Source: Bryobacteraceae bacterium (GTDB taxonomy: Bacteria > Acidobacteriota > Terriglobia > Bryobacterales > Bryobacteraceae). Taken from it: a stretch of DNA of 64,000 bases. The stretch's first letter is position 1; each line of letters begins with the position of its first letter. The stretch is from positions 1,426,001 through 1,490,000 of the forward strand of contig BPGE01000001.1 in assembly GCA_026002875.1 (NCBI GenBank). Reading direction: 5' to 3'. The notes under the pieces are model-generated. The model saw nothing but the letters and a program-made list of their open reading frames with translations, had not been told where the DNA came from and ran no database searches. A program made the position numbers and the translations under genes. Below, piece by piece: positions 18,076-26,678 of the stretch.

Positions 18076-19116
18076 ATGCAGGTTGGCCATGTGCTCCGCT
18101 CCTGGGGCAGAATTTTGCAGGGATACGCACCTGCCCTTTCCATCGAAATCACGCGCGAGTGCCCTCTGCGGTGCCCCGGCTGCTACGCCTACGAGCAGAA
18201 CCATCTGGGCGGCGGCGTCACCCTGCGGGAATTGAGCGACTACCGCGGCGAGGAACTCGTGCGGCGAGTCGTCGAACTCGTCGGGCGCGAAAAGCCGCTC
18301 CACGTCTCGCTCGTGGGCGGCGATCCGCTGGTGCGGCACCGCGAAGTGGAGCGCATCGTCCCTGAACTGACCTCCCGCGGCATTCACGTGCAGGTGGTGA
18401 CCAGCGCCTTCCGGCCTCTGCCCGAGGCGTGGGCTTCGATGCAACGGCTCACCGTGGTCGTTTCCATCGACGGGCTGCGCGAAGAGCACGACAGGCGCCG
18501 CGCTCCTGCCACCTACGATCGGATCCTGAAAAACATCCGCGGCGGCCGCATCACGGTTCATTGCACGGTGACGCGCCAGATGGCCGAGCGCGAAGGAGCG
18601 CTGAAACAGTTTCTGGAATTCTGGTGCGGCCGCAGCGAAGTGCAGCGCGTCTGGTTCAGCCTGTTTACGCCGCAGCGGGGGGCGGAAGCGCCGGAGCGTC
18701 TTGGCCCGGAACAGCGCCAGCGCGTGGTCGCGGAACTGCTCGAGCTGCGCCAGCGGGAACCGAAGCTCGACATGGCCCCAAGCGCTCTGCGGCAGTTCCT
18801 GAAGCCGCCCGACTCCCCGGACCAGTGCATTTTCGCCAAAACGACCCGGACAGTCTCGGCGGACTTCAAAACTCCCGTCACGCCCTGCCAGCTTGGCGGC
18901 GATCCTGACTGCGCCCAGTGCGGTTGCATTGCGGCCATGGGGCTGGCTGCCGTGGGGGCTTACAAGGTGGCCGGTCCCATTACGGCGGGCGGACTGTTCC
19001 ATCTGTCGCACCGCTTCGGCCGGCTGGTGGCCTCGGCGCGGCCGGCGCCGCCTGCGCCCGGTCTCGTGCAGATTGTGCCGGACATCGCGCCCGCGCCCGA
19101 GCCAGAGCTTCGCTAG
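18076..19116 (+). CDS. Radical SAM protein with Cys-rich C terminus
   Basis: A 346-residue protein with the CX3CX2C [4Fe-4S] motif of the radical SAM superfamily at C29-P-L-R-C33-P-G-C36, followed by the aromatic residue typical of the motif. It also has a G-G-D-P segment and an SIDG strand. The C-terminal part holds further cysteines (CIFAK, CQLGG and a CAQCGC cluster), which suggests auxiliary cluster binding as in SPASM/Twitch proteins. No peptide substrate or partner is encoded nearby, so the reaction is unknown. The ATG at 18076 is preceded by CTGGAG 5 bases upstream; earlier in-frame starts extend into the divergent intergenic region and look non-coding. Confidence 0.85.
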   Translation: MQVGHVLRSWGRILQGYAPALSIEITRECPLRCPGCYAYEQNHLGGGVTLRELSDYRGEELVRRVVELVGREKPLHVSLVGGDPLVRHREVERIVPELTSRGIHVQVVTSAFRPLPEAWASMQRLTVVVSIDGLREEHDRRRAPATYDRILKNIRGGRITVHCTVTRQMAEREGALKQFLEFWCGRSEVQRVWFSLFTPQRGAEAPERLGPEQRQRVVAELLELRQREPKLDMAPSALRQFLKPPDSPDQCIFAKTTRTVSADFKTPVTPCQLGGDPDCAQCGCIAAMGLAAVGAYKVAGPITAGGLFHLSHRFGRLVASARPAPPAPGLVQIVPDIAPAPEPELR

Positions 19117-19143
19117 AAGCCGCACCGCAGATGGCGGCGGACT

Positions 19144-20409
19144 TCAATGCCCTGCTGGCGCGGGGCCCGCGTCCGCGTAACGCGGGCGGATCAGCAGCAC
19201 CAGGACAACGGACAGCGCCGCCACGCTCGCGAAGATTCCAAAAATCGCCAGCAGCGGCACGTGATGGTCGCGCAGCAGCCCGAAGCCCCAGTCGGCCACG
19301 CCGCCGCAACTGATGCTCGCCATGTTCATCAGTCCGTATCCGGTGGCCCGCACCTGCGGCCGCGCGATCTGACACAGGATCGGCATGTTGTTCGTGTCAA
19401 AGAAGCCCCAACCGACGCCGAACAGAATCAGAAACACGACGGCCACCGCCAACATTCCGGTCTGCGGCGAGTAGCCGACGCCCATCATGGCCACGGCCAG
19501 CAGAAACACGCCGATGGCGCTCGTGTAGATGCGCCCGCGCTGGGTCCGCCGCGTCCAGCGGTCCGCCAGCCACCCTCCGAACAGCGCGGAAGCGATGGCC
19601 GCCAGCATCCAGAACAGCGTCGCCGACACGCCGGCCTTGCCCTGCCCGATGCCGAACTCCGCCTTCAGAATCGCCGGCATCCAGTCCCTCACAATCCAGC
19701 CCGCCATGGCGGGAAGCGTGAAGTACAGCACCAGCAGGATGAACGAGAAGTTGCCAAGCAGCTCCCGCAGCGGACCCAGCGGCGAGCTCCGCTCCTCCTG
19801 CCGCGCCGGAGCTGCTGACGCCGGCGCATTCCGCACGAGGAAGAACAGCGGCAGCGCATACAGGATCCCCGCCAGCCCGCACAGCTCGAACATCCAGCGC
19901 CACCCCAGTTCCGGATGATCGGCGGCATAGCCGCTGAACCCGCCCAGGATCACGCCCGCGTAAATGCCCATCTGATGCGCGCCGACGGCGCGCGAGCGCG
20001 TGGGGCCGAGGTGGTAATCGGCGATCAGCGCCAGCGCCGCCGGAATGTAGAAGGCCTCGCTGACGCCCATCACCGCCCGCGTCACAAGAAGCTGCTGAAA
20101 TGTTTCGGCGTGCGCCGTGGCCCACGTCACGGCGCTCCACACGAACAGGCTGCCCGCGATCACGTGCCGCCGGCTGAACCGGTCCGCCAGATAGCCGCCC
20201 ACGGGGCTCAGGAAGGCGTACGTCCATTTGAAGAACGCCAGGATCTTGCCCCAGTTGGCCTCGCTGCCGATGTCCGGGATGTCCTGCATCACCGAGAACT
20301 TCATCGACGCGAGCATCTGGCGGTCCAGATAGTTCAGCAGTGCGACGGGCACAAGAAGCGCGACGACAAGCCAGGCATACCCGGGACGGCGCGGATCGAG
20401 AAACTGCAT
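19144..20409 (-). CDS. Major facilitator superfamily transporter
   Basis: A 421-residue inner-membrane protein with 12 predicted transmembrane helices. The MFS loop 2-3 motif is visible as G-G-Y-L-A-D-R-F-S-R-R (about residues 76-86), with a counterpart GGWLADRWTRRTQRGR in the second half. The N-terminal N-Y-L-D-R-Q motif in helix 1 is typical of the Spinster/anion-cation symporter-type MFS groups. The substrate is not evident from the neighbours (a radical SAM protein and a beta-propeller). Confidence 0.88.
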   Translation of the reverse strand: MQFLDPRRPGYAWLVVALLVPVALLNYLDRQMLASMKFSVMQDIPDIGSEANWGKILAFFKWTYAFLSPVGGYLADRFSRRHVIAGSLFVWSAVTWATAHAETFQQLLVTRAVMGVSEAFYIPAALALIADYHLGPTRSRAVGAHQMGIYAGVILGGFSGYAADHPELGWRWMFELCGLAGILYALPLFFLVRNAPASAAPARQEERSSPLGPLRELLGNFSFILLVLYFTLPAMAGWIVRDWMPAILKAEFGIGQGKAGVSATLFWMLAAIASALFGGWLADRWTRRTQRGRIYTSAIGVFLLAVAMMGVGYSPQTGMLAVAVVFLILFGVGWGFFDTNNMPILCQIARPQVRATGYGLMNMASISCGGVADWGFGLLRDHHVPLLAIFGIFASVAALSVVLVLLIRPRYADAGPAPAGH

Positions 20410-20453
20410 GGCGCAGAGACCATCCTAGCGGGACGGCCGGGCGCAGCGCCGGA

Positions 20454-21449
20454 TCACTTCGCCCATGCCAGCCCGTCGGCGTCTTTCCCGGCGGCGATCA
20501 CCGTCTCCAGCTTCCAGTCTGAAGTGCGGATGGCGGCGATCTGGCCGCTGCGGTCGCAGGAGACGTACACCATTTTCCCGTCCGGACGCATCAGCGCCAT
20601 CTGCGGCGTCGGCGGCACGTCGATAACGTGGGCGACGGACCGCTTGCGCAGATCAACGACCGCCACCTGATTGGCCCGCGGCATGGCCACCACGAGCATG
20701 CGGCCGTCAGGCGTTGGCGCCGTGCCGTAGCCTGTGGCGGGCAGGGGAATCCATCCGGAAAGCCTATTGGTCGTGGTGTCGATCACCGCCAGCCGCGGCG
20801 TGCGCTGATCGGACGTGAATACGTTCTTTCCATCAGGAGAAATCGAGATGCGCTGTACGCGCTCGGCGACTGGAATCACCGTGATCAGCTTCCGCTCCGG
20901 GAGGTCGAGCACGGAGACGCTGCCCGGGCCGACGTTGGCTGTATAGGCGCGCCGGTTGTCCGGCGATATCGCGAGCATGTGCGACTCTGCGGCGCCGGTC
21001 GGAATGGCGCCAATGACTTTCAGCGTCGCCGGATCGATGACCGTCACCGTATTCTCGATTTCCGTGGTGACGTAGAGCAGCCCGTCTTTCGGGCCGAACA
21101 GGGGGCAGTGGGGCCGCAACCCGCGGCCGAGATCGATCTCTGCAACGAGGCTGCGCGTTGGAATGTCGATCACCGCAATCGTACGGCCGTCGGTGCCGGG
21201 ACGGCCGACGCCGGAGTCGCCGAAGATGGGCACGAACGCGCGGCGGCCGTCAGGGGAAGCGATCACTTCATGGCCGGTGACGCCGTTCACCGGAACGCTG
21301 GCGACCATGCGGCCGGCCGCGGCATCAATGATGCCGAGACTGCGGTCGCCCTTGTTCGCGACGAGAAGAAACCCGCTGACGCGAGTCTGTGCTGCCGCTG
21401 CAAGGACGCTGAGACAGCCCGCGAGCGTGAAAAAGACGAGCCCTGGCAT
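20454..21449 (-). CDS. Exported YncE-like beta-propeller protein
   Basis: A 331-residue protein with a signal peptide (about 1-21) and six or seven repeats of a 40-45 residue blade that contains V-I-D and S-P-D-G-(K/R) signatures (ASPDGRRAF, SISPDGKNVF, TPDGRMLVV, RPDGKMVYV). This is the YncE/PQQ-dependent-dehydrogenase-like seven-bladed propeller fold. It probably works in the periplasm as a binding scaffold or a lactonase-like enzyme; the ligand is unknown. A TAGCAT element 9 bases before the ATG and the lack of a Shine-Dalgarno sequence suggest a short-leader or leaderless mRNA. Confidence 0.8.
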   Translation of the reverse strand: MPGLVFFTLAGCLSVLAAAAQTRVSGFLLVANKGDRSLGIIDAAAGRMVASVPVNGVTGHEVIASPDGRRAFVPIFGDSGVGRPGTDGRTIAVIDIPTRSLVAEIDLGRGLRPHCPLFGPKDGLLYVTTEIENTVTVIDPATLKVIGAIPTGAAESHMLAISPDNRRAYTANVGPGSVSVLDLPERKLITVIPVAERVQRISISPDGKNVFTSDQRTPRLAVIDTTTNRLSGWIPLPATGYGTAPTPDGRMLVVAMPRANQVAVVDLRKRSVAHVIDVPPTPQMALMRPDGKMVYVSCDRSGQIAAIRTSDWKLETVIAAGKDADGLAWAK

Positions 21450-21947
21450 GGTGGGATGATGCTACAGGCCGGGGAGCTGCCGCGTCAAGGCCCGAACGCC
21501 AGCCTGAGCCTCCGGAAGCAGCCGGGTGCGGAGATTACCCCGAAACGGCCCAGCCACGTCAGGCAGGCAGGAACTTGCCCGGGCGCGCTAACGCATGGAA
21601 GATCAGCAACCATGACAATCGCCGCACGTCCGGAGCCGCGGGTGGAGTGCCGAAGGCATGCAACAGGCTGCCCTCCGCAGTGCTGACAGCACCCCGCCAG
21701 CGCGGCGTTTTCGAGGGAGCGATCCTCCGCACTCCATCCTGCCCCTCCGGCCGGTGGTCAAGGGAGCGGTCACGCGCTCAGACCCGCGCGGCCTTCGCCA
21801 CCGGGCGATCTAGCAGAGCGGAAGCCCGGCGGACGGCTTCCCGGAGGGAGAGAATCAGGCAAGAGCGGGAGAGGATTGGAGTGTTGTTTGCACCGCAGTT
21901 GAAGAAGCCTGTGGGCAGCGCCATTGCCTGGAAAAGGATCTGAAACA
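21450..21947. other. Intergenic region without a recognisable gene or RNA
   Basis: These 498 bases separate the divergent propeller and aldo/keto reductase genes. I looked for riboswitch-like or tRNA-like structure and found none I could support; the open frames are short and unlike known proteins. Confidence 0.5.
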
Positions 21948-23095
21948 ATGAAACACCACCCCTCCCGCCGGAATTTCATCGCCGCCGGGCTGACCGTGCC
22001 GGCAGCCACGTTCACCCCACGCAGGGATTTGGAGCCACAGGCGGCCAAGACGGGCTCGATCCCGCTTGCTGACCGGACGCTCGGCAAGACCGGACTGAAG
22101 GTGACGACGGTCGGATTCGGCTGCATGGTGACGACGGATGCCAGCGTGGTGGAGCGCGGCGCCGAGATGGGCATCAACTATTTCGACACGGCGCGCGTCT
22201 ACGGCAACGGCAACAACGAGCGGATGGTGGCCAGCGCGCTGAAGGGCCGCAGACAGAAAGTCATCCTCTCGAGCAAATCCGTCGCCCGGACCGCCGCCGA
22301 GGCTCGCGCCCATCTCGAGACGAGCCTTAAAGAGCTGCAGACGGACTACCTCGACATCTGGTACATGCACTTCCGCGACAACCCGTCGGCGATCACGGAC
22401 GAACTGCTGGCCGTGTGGGAAGACGCGAAGAAGCAGGGCAAGATCCGGCACATCGGCGTGAGTACGCACAACCCGACCGCAATCGCAGACCGCGTGATCG
22501 AGACCGGCAAGATCGAGGTGGTGCTGTCGGTCTGCAACTTCGCCATCGGCGCGGCGCACGATGCGGCGTTCGAGCGGCTGCACAAGGCAGGCATCGGGCT
22601 GGTGGCGATGAAGGTGATGGCGCCGGCCAGCCGGGCGTTCGGGTTCAAGAGCAGCGGTGAACACATGAGCAAGCCCGGCGGCGCGCTGGCGGCGCTGAGG
22701 TGGGTGCTGAAGGACCAGCGCTTCGCCACGGCGATCCCTGGCATGGCCGACATGGAGCAGCTGGAAGAAAACTCCGCGCCATGGCGGAGCGCTTCGAGCC
22801 GCGCGACGAGAAGCTGCTGGCGCAGATCAATGAAGAGATCCGGCCGCTGTACTGCCGCATGTGCTACCGCTGCACGGGGCAATGCCCGCAAGGCGCGGCG
22901 ATCCCGGAGACCCTGCGGTATCTGTCTTACGCCGATTTCTACGGGCAGTTCGCGCTGGGGCGCGAGCACTTTGCCGCGCTGCCCGAGCGCCACCGCAGGA
23001 TTCGCTGCCAGGATTGCCCGCAATGCGCGGTGCGCTGCCCCAACGGCGTGCATGTGGCCGAGCGCATGATCCGAGCGCAGGCGTTGTTCGCCTGA
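21948..23095 (+). pseudogene. Tat-exported aldo/keto reductase with C-terminal Fe-S domain, interrupted by a frameshift
   Basis: The N-terminal part (about 275 residues) has a twin-arginine signal (H-P-S-R-R-N-F-I), the TIM-barrel start L-G-K-T-G-L-K-V, the catalytic FDTARVYG region and the Lys/His segments of aldo/keto reductases. Near 22768-22775 the frame must change by one base. The second part then continues intact for about 105 residues with two ferredoxin-like cysteine groups (CRMCYRCTGQC and CQDCPQCAVRC), the usual C-terminal module of Fe-S aldo/keto reductases. One missing base after GAAGAAAAC would explain it (expected E-N-L-R-A-M). It could be a recent inactivating mutation, a sequence error, or recoding; no canonical slippery heptamer is present. 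Residues on both sides look well conserved, favouring an error or a very recent event. Confidence 0.8.
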
Positions 23096-23140
23096 GGGAA
23101 GGCCGTCCCGTTCCGGCTTGCACGCTCCGGTCCCTCAGGC
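23090..23140. terminator. Possible bidirectional terminator between convergent genes
   Basis: A perfect 9-bp inverted repeat (GCCTGAGGG at 23090-23098 and CCCTCAGGC at 23132-23140) with a 33-base loop lies between the end of the aldo/keto reductase and the read-through end of the rhodanese gene. No T-run is present on either side, so termination activity is uncertain. Confidence 0.35.
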
Positions 23141-23144
23141 CGCC

Positions 23145-23552
23145 TCAGCGCTTCCCGGGTTCGGTGCGGATCGCGCTTCCGCCCTTCTGCCGCTTCACCG
23201 ATTCCAGCCCGCAGGAGCCGGCCGTCCGGTATCCCTTCTCCTGGAGGAACGCCGCCGCACGGGCGGCGCGGCCACCCTGCGTTCAAAGGGTGACGATCAC
23301 CTTGTCTTTGGGAATCTCTCTGAGCCGCGCCGGCAGCTGGCTCACGGGAATGTTCACGTAGCCTTTCACCGAGCCCAGCATCTGGATCTCGGACGGCTCG
23401 CGGACATCGAGAAAGAACACCTTGTCCGGCTGCTCCAGCAGCTTGGCCAGCTCCTCGGCGCTCAGTTCCTTCACCTTGCCCGCAGGCTGCGCGCAGGCGA
23501 AGGCGAACGCCAGCACGGAAGCCAGCACGCAGGCCCAGCAGAATGCCCTCAT
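23145..23552 (-). CDS. Exported rhodanese with in-frame TGA at the catalytic cysteine (candidate selenoprotein)
   Basis: From the ATG at 23552 the frame gives a hydrophobic export signal (C20 near its end might be lipidated) and the first two thirds of a rhodanese domain, with the LDVREPSEI motif. It ends with K-D-K-V-I-V-T-L at an in-frame TGA (23283-23285, codon 90). Reading on in the same frame gives T-Q-G-G-R-A-A-R-A-A-A-F-L-Q-E-K-G-Y-R and continues to a TGA at 23145-23147, total 135 codons. In rhodaneses the residue at exactly this point is the catalytic Cys of the CxxGxR loop, so TGA sits at the sulfur-carrying position. Either it encodes selenocysteine or a TGC codon mutated to TGA. 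GC-rich hairpins can be drawn just downstream, but they are not diagnostic of a SECIS. Confidence 0.7.
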
Positions 23553-23578
23553 GACCGGCAGTGTAGCATGGTGAGTAT

Positions 23579-24790
23579 ATGCAGTTGGGCACAGCCACGG
23601 ACGAGTTCTACCGGATTGCAAAATTGCCGCCTTATGTTTTTGCCGTCGTCAATGAAATGAAGGCGCGGCTGCGCGCGCAGCAGTACGACGTCGTCGATTT
23701 CGGCATGGGCAATCCCGACGGGGCGACTCCGCGGCCTGTCGTCAACAAGCTCATCGAAGCCGCCCGCAATCCGCGCAACCACCGCTACTCGGTCTCGCGC
23801 GGCATTCCCAATCTGCGGCTGGAAATCTGCCGCCGCTACGAGCGCAACTATGGCGTCTCCCTCGACCCCGAGACCGAGGCCATTGTCACCATCGGCGCCA
23901 AGGATGCGCTCGCCCACCTGATGTTCGCCGTCATCGGTCCCGGCGACGAGGTCGTCACGCCCGCCCCGTGCTACCCGATCCACCAGTACGGCGTCATCAT
24001 GGCCGAAGGCCACGCCGCGCCCCTGCCCGTGGCCGATCCCGCTGAATACCTCAACCGCCTGGAAGACCACTTCCGCAGGGCGTCCAAGCCGCCCCGCCTC
24101 ATCCTGCTCAACTACCCGCACAACCCCACCACGGCCTGCGTGGATCTCGATTTCTTCCGCCACGTCGTCGCCCTCGCGCACCGGCATGGCTCGATGATCC
24201 TGCACGACTTCGCCTACGCCGATCTCTGCTTCGACGGCTACCGCGCCCCCAGCATCCTGCAGGTGGAAGGCGCCAAAGACGTGGCCGTCGAGATTTTCTC
24301 GATGACGAAAAGCTATAACATGGCCGGTTGGCGCGTCGGCTTCTGTCTCGGAAATGCCCGCATGATCAAGGCCCTGGCCCGCATCAAGAGCTATCTGGAT
24401 TACGGCAATTTCCAGCCCATTCAGATCGCCGCCATCATCGGCCTCCGCGACTGCGAAGAGGAGGTCGGCAGGATCTGCCATGTTTACGAGAAGCGCCGCG
24501 ACCTCCTCGTCGAAGGGCTCAACGCCGCCGGCTGGCCGGTGGAAAAGCCGCGGGCTTCCATGTTCGTCTGGGCGAAAATCCCCGCGCCGTTCGAGGAATT
24601 GCCGTCGCTGGATTTCGCCAAGCTTCTTCTGGAAAAGGCCCTCGTCGCCGTCAGCCCCGGCATCGGGTTCGGACCTGCGGGCGAGGGCCATGTCCGCTTC
24701 GCGCTGATCGAGAACCACCACCGGACGCGCCAGGCGCTGCGCTCCATCCGCCAGTTCCTGCGCGACGCCGCGCGCCGCAGGGAGCTCTGA
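23579..24790 (+). CDS. alaC: Class I/II PLP-dependent aminotransferase (AlaC-like)
   Basis: A 403-residue cytosolic fold-type I aminotransferase. Visible features are the N-terminal D-F-G-M-G-N-P-D substrate loop, the Y-S-V-S-R-G-I segment, the N-Y-P-H-N-P-T motif, and the PLP lysine in S-M-T-K-S-Y-N-M-A-G-W-R-V-G-F. Sequence style and length fit the AlaC/YfdZ group (glutamate-pyruvate aminotransferase) or the related LL-diaminopimelate aminotransferases; I favour AlaC because of the M-x-K-S-Y-x-M-A-G-W-R signature. It is divergent from the rhodanese (26-base gap) and is followed after 6 bases by a GNAT gene, so the two are likely co-transcribed. There is no clear Shine-Dalgarno sequence. Confidence 0.85.
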   Translation: MQLGTATDEFYRIAKLPPYVFAVVNEMKARLRAQQYDVVDFGMGNPDGATPRPVVNKLIEAARNPRNHRYSVSRGIPNLRLEICRRYERNYGVSLDPETEAIVTIGAKDALAHLMFAVIGPGDEVVTPAPCYPIHQYGVIMAEGHAAPLPVADPAEYLNRLEDHFRRASKPPRLILLNYPHNPTTACVDLDFFRHVVALAHRHGSMILHDFAYADLCFDGYRAPSILQVEGAKDVAVEIFSMTKSYNMAGWRVGFCLGNARMIKALARIKSYLDYGNFQPIQIAAIIGLRDCEEEVGRICHVYEKRRDLLVEGLNAAGWPVEKPRASMFVWAKIPAPFEELPSLDFAKLLLEKALVAVSPGIGFGPAGEGHVRFALIENHHRTRQALRSIRQFLRDAARRREL

Positions 24791-24796
24791 TACCGT

Positions 24797-25747
24797 ATGC
24801 CGGCGGGCGAGAGCGCCACCATCGTGGAACTGCAGGCGCTCGGGGGCGCCGAGCTCGCCCCTCTGCTCGAAGATGAAAAAGCCCGGTGGATGCGGCTCCT
24901 GCACTGGGACTTTTCCCCGCTCGCGGAGCTCATCGTCCGCTATGCTTCGATGGGAACCCTGGAGGGCTTCGCCCTCAGGGACGGCGGCATCGTGGCCGGC
25001 TACGGCTACTACGTCACGGAAGGCGACAAGGGACTGCTCGGCGATCTCTACCTGCGCGGCGCCTGGCGCTCCCCCGCGCACGAGAACATGCTGATCTGCG
25101 CCCTCCTGGACCGTCTCCGCTCGATGCCCTGGCTGAAGCGCGTGGAAGCGCAGCTCATGCATCTCAGCCTGCAGAGCGGCCAGATCGCTCCCGCCTGCCG
25201 GCCTCCCCGCGCATTCCCCCGCCAGTTCATGATTGCTTCGCTGGAAGCCCTTCCGGAGTCTGTCCGCCCAGGCGCCGGCCTCCATTTCGAACGCTGGTCC
25301 GCCTACTGGAGCGGCGAAGCGGCCGAACTCATCGCCGAGGCCTATGCCGGCCACATCGACAGTGAAATCAACAACCAGTATCAGTCGCCTGCGGGCGCGC
25401 GCCGCTTCATCGAAAACATCGTCCGCTACCCCGGCTGCGGCTACTTCGCTCCCGACTGCACCTGGGTCGCCCTCGACAGTCGCGGAAAGGTCATCGGCGT
25501 CTGCTTCGCCAGCCGCATCGCTCCGGGAACCGGCCACATCGCCCAGATCTGCGTGGCGCCTTCCCATCAGGGACGCGGAGCCGGCGCGGAACTGCTCCGG
25601 CGTTCGCTGCAGTCGCTGCGCGCCAGCGGCGCCGTCGAGGCTTCTCTGACCGTCACCTCCTCCAACGCGCGCGCCATCCGGCTGTACGAAGCTTTCGGCT
25701 TCCGCGCCATCCACCACTTCGAGGCCTTCGTCTGGGAACCGCTGTAA
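24797..25747 (+). CDS. GNAT family N-acetyltransferase with N-terminal extension
   Basis: A 316-residue protein. The C-terminal 150 residues form a GNAT domain: I-C-V-A-P-S-H-Q-G-R-G-A-G acetyl-CoA loop, then S-N-A-R-A-I-R-L-Y-E-A-F-G-F-R. The N-terminal 150 residues contain a second, degenerate GNAT-like pattern (G-D-L-Y-L-R-G-A-W-R followed by a helix), suggesting a tandem-GNAT architecture with one inactive half. The acceptor substrate is unknown. It probably forms an operon with the aminotransferase. Confidence 0.82.
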   Translation: MPAGESATIVELQALGGAELAPLLEDEKARWMRLLHWDFSPLAELIVRYASMGTLEGFALRDGGIVAGYGYYVTEGDKGLLGDLYLRGAWRSPAHENMLICALLDRLRSMPWLKRVEAQLMHLSLQSGQIAPACRPPRAFPRQFMIASLEALPESVRPGAGLHFERWSAYWSGEAAELIAEAYAGHIDSEINNQYQSPAGARRFIENIVRYPGCGYFAPDCTWVALDSRGKVIGVCFASRIAPGTGHIAQICVAPSHQGRGAGAELLRRSLQSLRASGAVEASLTVTSSNARAIRLYEAFGFRAIHHFEAFVWEPL

Positions 25748-25759
25748 TTCAGGCCCGGA

Positions 25760-26671
25760 CTACGGCGTCGCAAAGGCCCGCATCGCGTCCATGAACGACA
25801 GCACTGCGGGTCCAAGAGCGATCACGAAAACGGCGGGCATGATCAGGAAAAACACGGGGAAGATCAGTTTGACCCCCAGCTTCCTCGCCGCCTCCTGCGC
25901 CATCTGCCGCCTTCGCGTCCGCAGGAACCTTGCATGCGTCCGCAGCGCCGGCGCCAGGCTGGTTCCGAACCGGTCGCTGTCGATCAGCACGACGGCCAGT
26001 TTTTTCAGCTCCGGCGAACCGGTCCTCTGACCCAGGTCCGCCAGCACGTCGGACCGGTTCCGCCCGGCGCGGATCTCCAGCTGCACCTGCGTGAATTCCG
26101 CCGCCAGATCCGGATAGATCTGCCGCAGCTCGCGGCTCGTCTCCGCCAGCGCCTGATCCAGACCCTGGCCAGCTTCCACGCTCAGCACCATCAGGTCGAG
26201 CGCCGCCGGAAGCGCCCTGTGAATCCGCGCGATCCGCGCCTGCGTCATCGCCTCCAGCACGCGTCCCGGAAGCAGAAAACCCAGCCCGGCCCCGCAGATG
26301 ACTGCCGTTGCAACGGCGCCGCCGCCTCCCGTCTGCCAGAATGCCGCCCATCCCAGCAGCAGTCCCAGCGCAGCCGCTGCGGTCATCCGGATCCCCTGGA
26401 AAATCTCCGCCGCCGCCGGCTGCCGGTACCCTGCCGCCGCCAGACGCCCGCGCAGATCCGAAGCCGCCTGACCGGACGGCGCCGTCAGCACGCCGAGTTG
26501 CAGAAACGCCTCCAGAACGCGCCGGGACCACGTCTTCCCCGACAGGGCGGATTCGGCTGCCGCGGACGGCACCTCCGCCTCCGGCATCAGACGCACGGCG
26601 GCTGCCAGCGCCGCCCAGACAGCCGCCAGCACAAACCCGAAATAGAGCGCCACGAGCCCGGCTGTGTTCAT
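25760..26671 (-). CDS. tadC: Type II secretion F-domain protein, TadC-like
   Basis: A 303-residue inner-membrane protein of the GspF/TadC family: hydrophobic N terminus, a central T2SSF helical domain with L-P-A-A-L-D-L-M-V-L-S-V-E-A-G-Q-G-L-D (about residues 150-168), and two C-terminal membrane helices. It would form the inner-membrane platform of a Tad/Flp pilus with TadB. It lies 7 bases after tadB and has GAGGGG before its ATG. It converges on the GNAT gene. Confidence 0.85.
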   Translation of the reverse strand: MNTAGLVALYFGFVLAAVWAALAAAVRLMPEAEVPSAAAESALSGKTWSRRVLEAFLQLGVLTAPSGQAASDLRGRLAAAGYRQPAAAEIFQGIRMTAAAALGLLLGWAAFWQTGGGGAVATAVICGAGLGFLLPGRVLEAMTQARIARIHRALPAALDLMVLSVEAGQGLDQALAETSRELRQIYPDLAAEFTQVQLEIRAGRNRSDVLADLGQRTGSPELKKLAVVLIDSDRFGTSLAPALRTHARFLRTRRRQMAQEAARKLGVKLIFPVFFLIMPAVFVIALGPAVLSFMDAMRAFATP

Positions 26672-26678
26672 ACGCCCC

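Noticed and set aside
21480-21600. Possible cobalamin riboswitch upstream of the aldo/keto reductase
   Set aside because: The GCCACTG B12 box and the surrounding helices are not present.
23230-23282. A firm SECIS element after the rhodanese TGA
   Set aside because: Several GC-rich hairpins can be drawn within 40 nt (for example CGCCGC-CCGT-GCGGCG), but none clearly fits the bacterial SECIS loop consensus, and GC-rich coding DNA forms such stems by chance.
23549-25717. A 722-codon antisense open frame opposite the aminotransferase and GNAT genes
   Set aside because: Both plus-strand genes are recognised enzymes; the antisense frame is a composition artefact.
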